This document shows positions 7,215 to 15,412 of a stretch of DNA of 64,000 bases, piece by piece. Under the pieces are notes generated by a model. That model was given only the letters and a program-made list of their open reading frames with translations, was not told the DNA's origin and made no database searches. The translations under genes were made by a program, and so were the position numbers. The DNA lies in NCBI RefSeq assembly GCF_016908595.1, contig NZ_JAFBEC010000003.1, positions 248,001 through 312,000 on the forward strand. Reading direction: 5' to 3'. Each line of letters opens with the position of its first letter. Positions within the stretch are counted from its first letter, which is position 1. Source of the stretch: Geomicrobium sediminis. Its GTDB lineage: Bacteria > Bacillota > Bacilli > Bacillales > Marinococcaceae.

Positions 7215-7979
7215 ATGGAACACAAGTTTTCAAAGCGAGTAGAAGATTATGTGAAGTATCGTCCAACCTATCCACGTGAAGCAATTGATTATTTATATGA
7301 ACATCAAATTGTTTCAGATCATTCAACAGTAGCCGACATTGGAGCGGGAACTGGTATATTTTCTAAGTTGCTCGTTGAACGAGGGACGCATGTTATTGCG
7401 GTAGAGCCTGACCCGGTCATGCGTAACGCATCAATAAAAGCAATCGGAGGCGATCAAGCATTTAACACGACAGCAGGCTCTGCTGAAACGACCGGTTTAG
7501 AAGATCAGTCCGTTGACGCAATTACATGTGCTCAGTCTTTTCATTGGTTCGATCGAGTAGCCGTAAAAGAAGAGTTTAGCCGAATACTAAAACCTGGTGG
7601 AACTGTCGCTCTCATATGGAATAAGCGCCAAGTAACAGGAACGCCTTTTATGGAAGAGTTAGAGAGGCTATGGCACCATTATGGTATTGACTACTTTAAA
7701 GTTAATCATAAGAACATTGCTGATGAAGACTTGCGGGCATTTTTTACTGATAACACGATGCATAAAACACGTTTTCAGATGCAGCAAACGTTTGATTTTG
7801 AAGGGTTACGTGGGAGGATTATGTCATCATCGTACACACCGATGCCTGAACATGAGAACTATGAGCCAATGATGGCTGAGTTACAGCGCCTTTTTAACCG
7901 ATATGAGCAAGATGGTAAAGTTCCGTTCTTATATGAAACAGAGTTGTTTTGGGGTCGTGTTGATCGTACAGAGGTATAG
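7215..7979 (+). CDS. Class I SAM-dependent methyltransferase
   Basis: A methyltransferase of 254 residues. Motif I is VADIGAGTGIFSKLL (about 35-49), followed by an acidic residue at the end of beta-2 (VEPD) and motif IV-like AITCAQSFHWFD with post-motif RILKPGG. The HWFD pattern and the N-terminal FSKRVEDYVKYRPTYP are typical of the YcgJ/Tam-like small-molecule methyltransferase group. ATG 7215 has AGGCGG 8 nt upstream; TTG 7209 is the alternative. The next gene, DinB-family, follows 23 nt downstream. Substrate unknown. Confidence 0.85.
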   Translation: MEHKFSKRVEDYVKYRPTYPREAIDYLYEHQIVSDHSTVADIGAGTGIFSKLLVERGTHVIAVEPDPVMRNASIKAIGGDQAFNTTAGSAETTGLEDQSVDAITCAQSFHWFDRVAVKEEFSRILKPGGTVALIWNKRQVTGTPFMEELERLWHHYGIDYFKVNHKNIADEDLRAFFTDNTMHKTRFQMQQTFDFEGLRGRIMSSSYTPMPEHENYEPMMAELQRLFNRYEQDGKVPFLYETELFWGRVDRTEV

Positions 7980-8002
7980 TTTGATTACAAAAGAGGGGGA
8001 TC

Positions 8003-8455
8003 ATGATGCTAAAGCTGTTTGAGTACAACTGGAGAATTCGAGAAGCGTGGTTTGATTGGTGCCGTGAAGTGCCTCATGAAGAATTAACAATAGATCGAGT
8101 TGGGGGCGTTGGCAGTATACTATATACATTGTTTCATATCGTTGAAGTGGAATATAGTTGGTTGCGTGTAATCCGATGTGGAGAGGACATAGTGGTGAAG
8201 TATGCGGATCATCAATCTTTGGATCAAATTCAAGCGTTATCCAATCGCTTTCATCAAGAGATCAAGCAAGGATTGCATTCCCTAACCAATCGAGATCTAG
8301 ATAATGAAGTAAGTGTTTCTTGGGACAATTCTGTTCAGACCGTCGATGATATTCTACATCATATGGTCGCCCACGAGATTCATCATAGCGGTCAGCTTTC
8401 CATTTGGTCTAGAGAGTTAGGGCGACAACCTGTAGTGGCACGGTTTCTTGATTAG
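8003..8455 (+). CDS. DinB-family putative metal-dependent enzyme
   Basis: A DinB four-helix-bundle protein of 150 residues. Metal-ligand histidines are visible in LFHIVEVEYSW (near residue 47) and MVAHEIHHSGQ (near 127-133), the standard DinB His triad. AGAGGGGG precedes two ATGs at 8003 and 8006. Characterised relatives are thiol-dependent transferases such as BstA/YfiT. The gene is probably co-transcribed with the methyltransferase and ends at a strong hairpin. Confidence 0.85.
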   Translation: MMLKLFEYNWRIREAWFDWCREVPHEELTIDRVGGVGSILYTLFHIVEVEYSWLRVIRCGEDIVVKYADHQSLDQIQALSNRFHQEIKQGLHSLTNRDLDNEVSVSWDNSVQTVDDILHHMVAHEIHHSGQLSIWSRELGRQPVVARFLD

Positions 8456-8473
8456 AAAGTAGACGCTCTAAAG

Positions 8474-8506
8474 TTCTGCTCTCAAACAATAGATTTGAGA
8501 GCAGAA
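8474..8506. terminator. Terminator between dinB-like gene and larC
   Basis: TTCTGCTCTCAAA and TTTGAGAGCAGAA form a perfect 13-bp stem with a 7-nt loop between two convergent genes. T-runs are short on both sides, so efficiency is uncertain. Confidence 0.65.
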
Positions 8507-8511
8507 GTCTA

Positions 8512-9747
8512 CTACTTCTTTGAATTCTCGCGTTCCCAATCGTAAGTTGCTTCAATTACTTGTTGTAATGACAAGTGATGTTCATTCGCTGCTCGTTTAA
8601 GGTCTTCGTATTCATACGACTTTTTTACAATTCCGTCCTCTGTGCTTGCGTGTTTTACGTTAATCGCACCGAGTGGTGTGTCGAGCGTTTCCATCGTACG
8701 CTTCATCGGGTTACGCGTTGCTGTACTTTGTCTGACGCCAAGCGTACTCGTTTCTTTAAGTAGCGTTTGTTCGACTACTTGTGCTTGCCCGGGTTTTGAA
8801 ATGACGGTAATTAAAACGCCAGGGCGATTTTTCTTCATGTACACGGGTGTGTAGTAAGCATCAAATATCTCATGCTCAAACAATCTTTCTAACGCAAAGC
8901 CGAGCGCTTCGCCAGTCATATCATCAACTTGACATTGTGAGATCACGAGGCGCTCACGGTGCTTTGGGACATCATTCATGACGAGCACGCGCATGACATT
9001 GGGATGCTTCGGGAAATCTTTTTTGCCTGCGCCGTATCCAATTGCTGAAATGATCCCTTCAGGAACTTGGCCAAAGGAGGATGCCAGTGCCTTTAAGATT
9101 CCCGCACCGGTTGGTGTTGTGAGTTCGCCTTTCGCTTCAAGTGGTGCGAGTGGGATGCTTTTTAACAATTCGGTTGTCGCTGGGGCAGGGATTGGGTACA
9201 ATCCGTGTGCCATATGCAACTTCCCTGATCCTGTTGGAACAGGTGACGAGATGATCTGATCAATATTCAGATCTTCAAGAGCAATACAGATCCCGATAAT
9301 ATCAATAATCGAATCCATCGCTCCAACTTCGTGAAAGTGAACGTCATCAGGGTTCATGCCATGAATGGTTCCTTCAGCATGAGCAATTGCAGTAAAGACA
9401 GCAATGCTTCTTTCTTTCACTCGTTCTGATAGCTCGCTCTGTTCGATTAAATGGAAAATATCTTTTGCCGTTCGGTGTACGTGATCATGACCGTGTTCAT
9501 GCGAATGATTGTGGTCGTGGGAATGACTATGGTCGTGGGCATGCCCGTGATCATGAACATCTAATTGTAAGTACTTTGAAGAGATTCCCATTTTGACAAC
9601 ATTGTCAAAGGACATATGAAAATGATCAATAGGTAATGTGTTAAGTTGGGAAATAATCGTTTCTTCATTAGCGCCAGCGTCAACAAGGGCAGAGAGCATC
9701 ATGTCACCGGCGATGCCAGAAACGCAATCAATATATAACGTGTTCAT
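8512..9747 (-). CDS. larC: LarC, nickel insertion enzyme of pincer cofactor synthesis
   Basis: A protein of 411 residues matching LarC, the CTP-dependent nickel insertase that completes the nickel-pincer nucleotide. The N-terminal MNTLYIDCVSGIAGDMMLSAL is diagnostic. Residues about 65-91 are a His/Asp repeat with 13 histidines (HDH, HSH, HEH units), a plausible nickel store or chaperone arm. In Lactobacillus plantarum larC is split and needs a frameshift; here it is one continuous frame. It is last in the kdgT-larA-larE-larB-larC unit, 6 nt after larB. Confidence 0.95.
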   Translation of the reverse strand: MNTLYIDCVSGIAGDMMLSALVDAGANEETIISQLNTLPIDHFHMSFDNVVKMGISSKYLQLDVHDHGHAHDHSHSHDHNHSHEHGHDHVHRTAKDIFHLIEQSELSERVKERSIAVFTAIAHAEGTIHGMNPDDVHFHEVGAMDSIIDIIGICIALEDLNIDQIISSPVPTGSGKLHMAHGLYPIPAPATTELLKSIPLAPLEAKGELTTPTGAGILKALASSFGQVPEGIISAIGYGAGKKDFPKHPNVMRVLVMNDVPKHRERLVISQCQVDDMTGEALGFALERLFEHEIFDAYYTPVYMKKNRPGVLITVISKPGQAQVVEQTLLKETSTLGVRQSTATRNPMKRTMETLDTPLGAINVKHASTEDGIVKKSYEYEDLKRAANEHHLSLQQVIEATYDWERENSKK

Positions 9748-9753
9748 CTGTAA

Positions 9754-10422
9754 CTACCTTTCTTCGCTTAAATCAGCTGCAAGCTTCAAGATTTGTGCGG
9801 CTTGATACATCGCTCCAAAACCGTTGTTGATGTTTACAACACTCATTCCAGACGCACAACTACTTACCATTGCGAGGAGCGGTGTAATCCCTTCAAGATT
9901 CGCTCCATATCCAACTGAAGTAGGAACTGCAAGTACGGGCCGCTTGACGAGTCCAGCCACAACAGAACTTAAGGCACCTTCCATGCCTGCGATCACAATG
10001 ACGATACTTGCGTTTTGCAACGTTTCTTTTTGGGATAATAAGCGATCGATGCCCGCAACCCCAACATCGGTCATCGTCTCAACGCGACAACCTAGCCATT
10101 GGCCTGTTTCTACAGCTTCTTCTCGAACAGGGACGTCAGATGTACCTGCGCTAACGACGAGTACATGCCCAAGTTCAATTGGATCGCACTGCCCGTAGAC
10201 GAGCGTTCTAGCAGCAACGTTATAGCGACCTTCTGGGATGTGATGCAAGACTTCTGTGGCTTTTGTTTCATCGATACGAGTGATTAATGCTTTGTGATGT
10301 CGTGGAAGAAGCTCGTGAATAATGTTGATGATTTGTGTGGAGGTTTTGCCTTCTCCGTAAATGATCTCGGGAAAACCAGTGCGGTTTTCCCGGTCAAAGT
10401 CGACGTGATGTTCATTGCTCAT
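9754..10422 (-). CDS. larB: LarB, NaAD carboxylase/hydrolase of pincer cofactor synthesis
   Basis: A protein of 222 residues of the LarB (PurE-like) family, which carboxylates the pyridinium ring of NaAD and hydrolyses the phosphoanhydride, the first step of nickel-pincer cofactor synthesis. Family markers include VSAGTSD, VVIAGMEGALSSVVAGL and SSCASGMSVVNINNGFGA. The ATG overlaps the larE stop by 4 nt (ATGA) and larC follows closely. Confidence 0.95.
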   Translation of the reverse strand: MSNEHHVDFDRENRTGFPEIIYGEGKTSTQIINIIHELLPRHHKALITRIDETKATEVLHHIPEGRYNVAARTLVYGQCDPIELGHVLVVSAGTSDVPVREEAVETGQWLGCRVETMTDVGVAGIDRLLSQKETLQNASIVIVIAGMEGALSSVVAGLVKRPVLAVPTSVGYGANLEGITPLLAMVSSCASGMSVVNINNGFGAMYQAAQILKLAADLSEER

Positions 10423-11234
10423 GATGGGACTCCTTTAATCATTGCGTTCATGCTTCCGCTTTTGTATCCTTTAAGATCTAACGTAATGTAGAGAAAACCG
10501 ATTTCTTGCAATTTTTCGTGGATGACTTTGTGATGTTGTAAAACAATGGCCATTTCATTAGGATCAACTTCAATACGTGCGATGTTGTCGTGGGAGCGAA
10601 CTCGAATTTGTTGAACGCCTAAGTGTTGAATAAAGTGTTCAGCAGCGTCAACTTTTTCTAACTTTTCAATCGTAATTTTCTCTTCAAAAGCAATACGAGA
10701 AGCAAGACACGCATACGATGGTTTGTTCCAAGCAGAGATTCCCATCTCTCGTGCAAAGCTTCGAATTTCTTCTTTAAATAGATTCGCTTCTTGCAAAGGT
10801 CCTCGAACACCGTGCTCACGTGCCGCGATCACACCAGGGCGATGTTCACCCATATCATCAGCAATTAAGCCGAAGACAATGTTCTCAAAGCCTTGATCTT
10901 CGAGAATTGGCTTTAAGTTATGGAACAAGTTGTCACGGCAAAGATAACAGCGGTTCGATAAATTGTCTTCAAACCCCTCAACGGCAAGCTCAGACGTTTC
11001 AATAATATGATGAGGTGCACCGAGTTCGCTTGCAATTCGAATCGCATCTTGGAGTTCGCGCTCTGGAAGTGTCTCGGAATTGGCGGTAACTGCCAGTACG
11101 TGTTTTGGGCCGAGTGTTTTAAGGGCAACAGCAAGCAAAAACGAACTATCGACCCCTCCTGAAAATGCGACAACTACGGTGCCCATCTCTTGCAAGATCT
11201 CTTCTAACTGCAAGAGCTTTTCGTCACTGTGCAT
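10419..11234 (-). CDS. larE: LarE, sacrificial sulfur transferase of pincer cofactor synthesis
   Basis: A PP-loop ATPase of 271 residues. The pyrophosphatase loop is SGGVDSS (residues 25-31). Cys176 lies in PSYACLASR, exactly where L. plantarum LarE has its sacrificial cysteine. An additional CYLC (Cys96, Cys99) is present. Some LarE enzymes instead carry a three-cysteine [4Fe-4S] cluster, and sequence alone does not say which chemistry applies. It sits between larA and larB, 12 nt after the larA stop. Confidence 0.95.
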   Translation of the reverse strand: MHSDEKLLQLEEILQEMGTVVVAFSGGVDSSFLLAVALKTLGPKHVLAVTANSETLPERELQDAIRIASELGAPHHIIETSELAVEGFEDNLSNRCYLCRDNLFHNLKPILEDQGFENIVFGLIADDMGEHRPGVIAAREHGVRGPLQEANLFKEEIRSFAREMGISAWNKPSYACLASRIAFEEKITIEKLEKVDAAEHFIQHLGVQQIRVRSHDNIARIEVDPNEMAIVLQHHKVIHEKLQEIGFLYITLDLKGYKSGSMNAMIKGVPS

Positions 11235-11246
11235 CGTATCTCTCCT

Positions 11247-12512
11247 TTAATCTTCTTCTACATAAGGGATCGTCAGTGGTCCTAAAGGGAGGACGGCTAC
11301 GCTTAATTCACGATCGGTCGTATGGTTAAGTTTGTCTAACGTATCTGTAATAGAGTGGCTCGGTGTTAGCATGGCCGTGTTCACTTGCTCATCGCTCAAC
11401 TTGGAGTACACATGAACGTCTGCCCATACTTGAATGACGGCTTGCTTTTGGACTTGCCACTGATCAAACATTTTAAATTCAGGATCTTCAATCATTTGAA
11501 GGAGTTCAGCCGGAGTGCTTGCCATTTTCAAGATATCGGCATAGTTGCCGTGACCTGGTAGCCCATCGGAACATTCAGAAGCGACGATAATCGTACCGCC
11601 TTCTTTCACAATCTTATGAGCAGCACTCATCCCTTTGACGGCTTGATATAAATTCTGATCAAGAGGGTAGCCTGAATTGGATGTGATGACCACATCGAAG
11701 CGATCGTCACACTTTACCATCGCATGCTCTTTGGCGTAGGCGCAGCCAGCGTCATGCGCTTCATAAAGCTCACCTGAGAAAACGGCAGTAATGTCTTTAT
11801 CACCATTCAATGTGACATTGAGCATGAATTCTGGTTTGCACATCGCATTAATTTCTCGTGTCATGTCTTGAACAGGGTTATCGACCATGTTGCCCCACGT
11901 TGCTTTCGGGTTTCCAATCATGCGGGCGTTGTGGAACGTCATAATCGTTTCAATACCAGCAATGCCGGGCATAATTCCTTTCGGTCCTCCAGAGAACCCT
12001 GCAAAGAAGTGAGGTTCAATAAAGCCTGTTACGATTCGAAAATCTGCTTCAACGTAATCCTTATTTAAATAGACGTCACAGCCGTATTTGCTTTCACCAA
12101 CTTTAACGAGTTCATCGTTGTTGTGGCATTGGTTGTTCACAATTCGAATGTTATCAACGATCCATTCTCCAAGCATACCTACAAATTCTTCGCGCGTTTG
12201 ATCACGGTGTGTACCCGTTCCGTTAATAATAACAAATTGTTCATGAGGCACGTGATCAAGCATTTCCAAGATTGCCGGAACAAGAATATGATTCGGTGTT
12301 GGGCGTGTAATGTCACTAATCACAATCGCTACCGTATCGTCTTTTTTGACCATCTCATTGAGCGGCTTTGTACCAATAGGAGAAGCCATGCTTTTCAGCA
12401 CAGCTCCCATTTGATCGTCAACGGCGGGTATATGTTTCGGTTCAATAATATGGGCGTGGTCAGGTACATCAATCGTAAGGTTTTCTTGTCCATAGAGTAA
12501 GGTTTGTTTCAT
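11247..12512 (-). CDS. larA: LarA-family nickel-dependent 2-hydroxyacid racemase/epimerase
   Basis: A protein of 421 residues of the LarA superfamily. Residues aligned with the L. plantarum catalytic set are R70, H102 (GTGTHR), H168 and K178 (EPHFFAGFSGGPKG) and H194 (FHNARM). The spacings 66, 10 and 16 are identical to H108/H174/K184/H200 of lactate racemase, so the pincer lysine, the nickel histidine and the acid-base histidines are all present. AAGGAGG lies 7 nt before the ATG, which overlaps the kdgT stop. Homologues include malate, phenyllactate and 2-hydroxyglutarate racemases and a gluconate 2-epimerase. The KdgT/CdaR context argues against lactate (inference). Confidence 0.9.
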   Translation of the reverse strand: MKQTLLYGQENLTIDVPDHAHIIEPKHIPAVDDQMGAVLKSMASPIGTKPLNEMVKKDDTVAIVISDITRPTPNHILVPAILEMLDHVPHEQFVIINGTGTHRDQTREEFVGMLGEWIVDNIRIVNNQCHNNDELVKVGESKYGCDVYLNKDYVEADFRIVTGFIEPHFFAGFSGGPKGIMPGIAGIETIMTFHNARMIGNPKATWGNMVDNPVQDMTREINAMCKPEFMLNVTLNGDKDITAVFSGELYEAHDAGCAYAKEHAMVKCDDRFDVVITSNSGYPLDQNLYQAVKGMSAAHKIVKEGGTIIVASECSDGLPGHGNYADILKMASTPAELLQMIEDPEFKMFDQWQVQKQAVIQVWADVHVYSKLSDEQVNTAMLTPSHSITDTLDKLNHTTDRELSVAVLPLGPLTIPYVEED

Positions 12513-13630
12513 TAGGATGCCTCCTTGCCATTTTTGTTAGCGTCTAGTTCGTCCATCTCATCATCTTCAAGGCGACCGTCAATTCCGCGTTTTCGTTGCC
12601 AGCGATCAACGATGATAACGGCAACTGGACAGAGCAGGGCAGTTACGATAACGGCAAGTGAAATTTGCGCCGTTGCCAGCGGTACTAAGTCTTGATAGGC
12701 CTGCACTTGTGAAGCACTCATTGCAGCACCAGAAGAACTAGCAGCCGCTGCAATTGCCATTGGTGTTGCTGTGGCGTTCCCTGCGGTCGATGCTTCTGCC
12801 CATGGGGCAATATAACTTCGTTCTTTAAATAATTTAAATATGAGCATACCTGCGAAACCAGTCACTACAGTTGTAAGTACCCCAAGTAAAATACCTGCTC
12901 CAACAACTTCTGGATTAAAGAATAAAGCTAAGTTCATGCCTGCACCGAGTGCGAAGGCGAAGAATGGTACTGGTAAAATCTCACCTGGTTTTAGAAATTC
13001 TCGGATGTCTTCATCCAAGTTACCTAATATCATACCAATAAGAATCGGTAAAAGCACGGCTACAAATGCAATAAATGGAAAGCTAGTACCGATCACACCT
13101 AGTGCAACCATCGTTAAGAACGGTCCGTCATTTAAAGAAAGGACGGCTACACCACCAACATCTGAACGGCGTCCATATTGAGACGTTAGTGCAGCGTACA
13201 TTCCACCATTACCATTTGTCATGGCTGCAACAATGGTCATAAGTGATAATCCTAGTAACCCATCCATTACGCCGAAAATCGAAGCGAATGCAAAACCTAC
13301 AGCTACCCCAGAGCCGTATTTCGCGACGAGGAGTAATGTACCGATTTTTAACGCTTTTCCGCCAATTTTCAAGTTCATTTGACTACCGCAACAAAAAAGA
13401 AACAAAGCAATTAAAACCATAGCCCCGTCTTTAAAGAGCCATTCAGAAAAACCACCAAGTCTCAAAAACTCATAGTTCCCGTTTTCTTGTTGTTCTGCTC
13501 CGAGCATTTGGAGGAAATCAACAATCCACGGAATTTGCAATTGGTCAACGGTGTTTAGCGTTGCTCCGAGAAGCAGTGGAATAACCATTAAGCCCCCTGG
13601 TACTTTTTCAATCGTCTTCTTGATTTGCAT
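12512..13630 (-). CDS. kdgT: KdgT-family 2-keto-3-deoxygluconate permease
   Basis: A polytopic membrane protein of 372 residues with about ten helices, of the KdgT family. Recognisable stretches include the KVPGGLMVIPLLLG start, VAAMTNGNGGMYAAL, and EASTAGNATATPMAIA in a late helix. It would import 2-keto-3-deoxygluconate or a related sugar acid. ATG 13630 has GGGGG 8 nt upstream and fits better than ATG 13645. It is the first gene of the lar operon, and its stop overlaps the larA start. Confidence 0.88.
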   Translation of the reverse strand: MQIKKTIEKVPGGLMVIPLLLGATLNTVDQLQIPWIVDFLQMLGAEQQENGNYEFLRLGGFSEWLFKDGAMVLIALFLFCCGSQMNLKIGGKALKIGTLLLVAKYGSGVAVGFAFASIFGVMDGLLGLSLMTIVAAMTNGNGGMYAALTSQYGRRSDVGGVAVLSLNDGPFLTMVALGVIGTSFPFIAFVAVLLPILIGMILGNLDEDIREFLKPGEILPVPFFAFALGAGMNLALFFNPEVVGAGILLGVLTTVVTGFAGMLIFKLFKERSYIAPWAEASTAGNATATPMAIAAAASSSGAAMSASQVQAYQDLVPLATAQISLAVIVTALLCPVAVIIVDRWQRKRGIDGRLEDDEMDELDANKNGKEAS

Positions 13631-13723
13631 GTTTGCAACCCCCATCTTTGTTTTTTTTGAGAGCGTTTTCAGTCATTATACAAGAGGGTGTCCATAAATA
13701 AATCAGCACGAATGCACAAAATA

Positions 13724-13753
13724 CTCACAAAATTATTAACAAAATTGTATAAT
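13724..13753 (+). promoter_or_regulatory. Possible promoter of the CdaR-type regulator gene
   Basis: TATAAT at 13748-13753 follows CTCACA (a poor -35 match, 13724-13729) with an 18-nt spacer and lies 24 nt before the regulator's start codon. The -10 is perfect and the -35 weak, consistent with an activated promoter. Confidence 0.4.
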
Positions 13754-13777
13754 AGGAACAAAAGAGGAGGGGAAGAC

Positions 13778-14872
13778 ATGCTTACTGTCGATATTGCCAA
13801 TTCCATCATTAAAGAAACAGCATCTAAATTGCATTATCATATGAACATTATGGATGTGAACGGTGTCATCATTGCGAGTACTGATGACCGCCGTCTTTAT
13901 ACCGTTCATGAAGGTGCACAATCTGTGCTGGAAACAGGCACTCCTCTCATCGTAACGAGCGAAGATGTAGTGCATTACCAAGATGTACGGCCGGGCATCA
14001 ATATGCCGATTTACTTTCAAGATGAGTTAGTTGGGGTTGTTGGGATTACTGGGGAACCAGAACAAATCAAGGAACTCTCAGAAATGGCAAAGTTAACGAC
14101 TGAACTGTTAATCAAGCAGAACTTCTTGATTTCGCATAAAGGGTGGTTGCAAAATTCTAAGCAAACGATTCTAGAAGAAATTCTACTTTATAAAGGTTCA
14201 TTAGCGGATATTACGAGTAAATTAGAAATTCTAGGATACGAGCTTCAATCCCCTTATTTACTGATCATGATTGAACCGAATGTCGCAGGTCTAAATAGAA
14301 AAGACTTTTTAACACATGTTGAGCAGTTTATCGATACGACAAAAAGCTTTGTAACGTGCACAGAGATTAATCGATTTGCTGTGTTAACGTCATCGATCTC
14401 ATCTAAAAAGCTCGTCACGAGTGCGAAAAAATTGTACACAGATTTACATCGGCATTACCCTGAACTACGAATGATGTATAGTCCAACCTTTCACCGATTA
14501 GATGAGACGAAAGGTCTCTTTGATGACTGTTGTATCGTGTTTGCGAATCAAAGGAACGTACCGGGCATGCTTGCTTATGAAGATTATGAAATGGACGTCT
14601 TATTGGCAGACGTCACCGAAGAACGGGCTCACCATTTTACGTATCGCCTATTTGCATCGTTGAAAGAGAAAGAAGTTGCGACGCTTGAAGCGTTTTTTGC
14701 TGAGAACGGTAGTAGCGAACAGACGGCAAAACGGTTGAAAATCCACCGCAACACGCTCAAATACCGGCTCGAAAGCATTCAAGAGAAAACGAAGTTGAAT
14801 CCTAGAAATGTCCGTGAAGCCTTTGAGCTTCAGCTCGCTCTGAAATTGTTGCGGTTGGATACAAGAGCTTAG
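13778..14872 (+). CDS. CdaR-type sugar-diacid regulator
   Basis: A regulator of 364 residues. The N-terminal diacid-recognition domain (about 1-135, opening LTVDIANSIIKETASKLHYHMNI) is followed by a GGDEF-like middle region and a C-terminal PucR-type helix-turn-helix (about 305-360, NGSSEQTAKRLKIHRNTLKYR). CdaR family members respond to glucarate, galactarate or glycerate. GAGGAGGGG lies 6 nt before ATG 13778; a 30-codon upstream extension has no site. It is divergent from kdgT-larAEBC and very probably activates it. Confidence 0.85.
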   Translation: MLTVDIANSIIKETASKLHYHMNIMDVNGVIIASTDDRRLYTVHEGAQSVLETGTPLIVTSEDVVHYQDVRPGINMPIYFQDELVGVVGITGEPEQIKELSEMAKLTTELLIKQNFLISHKGWLQNSKQTILEEILLYKGSLADITSKLEILGYELQSPYLLIMIEPNVAGLNRKDFLTHVEQFIDTTKSFVTCTEINRFAVLTSSISSKKLVTSAKKLYTDLHRHYPELRMMYSPTFHRLDETKGLFDDCCIVFANQRNVPGMLAYEDYEMDVLLADVTEERAHHFTYRLFASLKEKEVATLEAFFAENGSSEQTAKRLKIHRNTLKYRLESIQEKTKLNPRNVREAFELQLALKLLRLDTRA

Positions 14873-14944
14873 CGTTAATTTCTTTTGAAACAAAATTCGT
14901 GGAGTAACGTCTACGTTTGAAATGAATGGTGGAGGGGTGAAACG

Positions 14945-15370
14945 ATTCGATACGTTGTGACGTGCGCGATCGTTCTAATCATGTTGACTGCTTGTAATGG
15001 AAGTGAAGATGTTGGAGAAGTACGAGAGGACATTAGCTTGCTAGAAAAAGACCTTGAAACGATTAGTATTACTGAGATGAAAACGTTCAATGAGAGCGTA
15101 CCAGACTCAACAGTTGTGATCGATGATCAAGAAGATGTTGAAACGATGCAATCAATTATTGGTGAGGGACAGAATTCTCGGCAACCATCAATTAGCGATG
15201 TGATTGACCCTGATTATGAGATTGAATTTGGTAAGTTGAACTATTATGTCTGGTTAAGTGAGAGTGGTGGATCGTTTCAAGATCAACGAGACAACGATCA
15301 TATCTATCCGCTTTATAAAGTGGAATCACAAGAGATGTTAGAGATTGTGGAGGAAGCGTTAAACGAATAA
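14945..15370 (+). CDS. Acidic lipoprotein, possible ATT start
   Basis: An acidic exported protein with a lipobox LTAC. No ATG exists at the N-terminus. GTG 14957 gives a signal peptide without a positive charge and has no properly spaced site, whereas ATT 14945 is 7 nt after GGAGGGG and yields MRYVVTCAIVLIMLTAC, a complete lipoprotein signal with a basic residue at position 2. I favour ATT. The mature part is rich in Asp and Glu with no recognised domain. A terminator hairpin follows directly. Confidence 0.6.
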   Translation: MRYVVTCAIVLIMLTACNGSEDVGEVREDISLLEKDLETISITEMKTFNESVPDSTVVIDDQEDVETMQSIIGEGQNSRQPSISDVIDPDYEIEFGKLNYYVWLSESGGSFQDQRDNDHIYPLYKVESQEMLEIVEEALNE

Positions 15371-15409
15371 CCGCCGAACGAGAATACGTGCTCGCTCGGC
15401 GGTTTCTTT
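15371..15409. terminator. Terminator between lipoprotein gene and cysI
   Basis: CCGCCGA plus CGAG pair with CTCG plus TCGGCGG around an 8-nt loop, with TTTCTTTC on the plus side. It can serve the plus-strand lipoprotein and perhaps the minus-strand cysJI transcript. Confidence 0.8.
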
Positions 15410-15412
15410 CGG

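Noticed and set aside
8512-9747. A programmed frameshift in larC as in L. plantarum
   Set aside because: The gene is one uninterrupted frame of 411 codons with both halves present.
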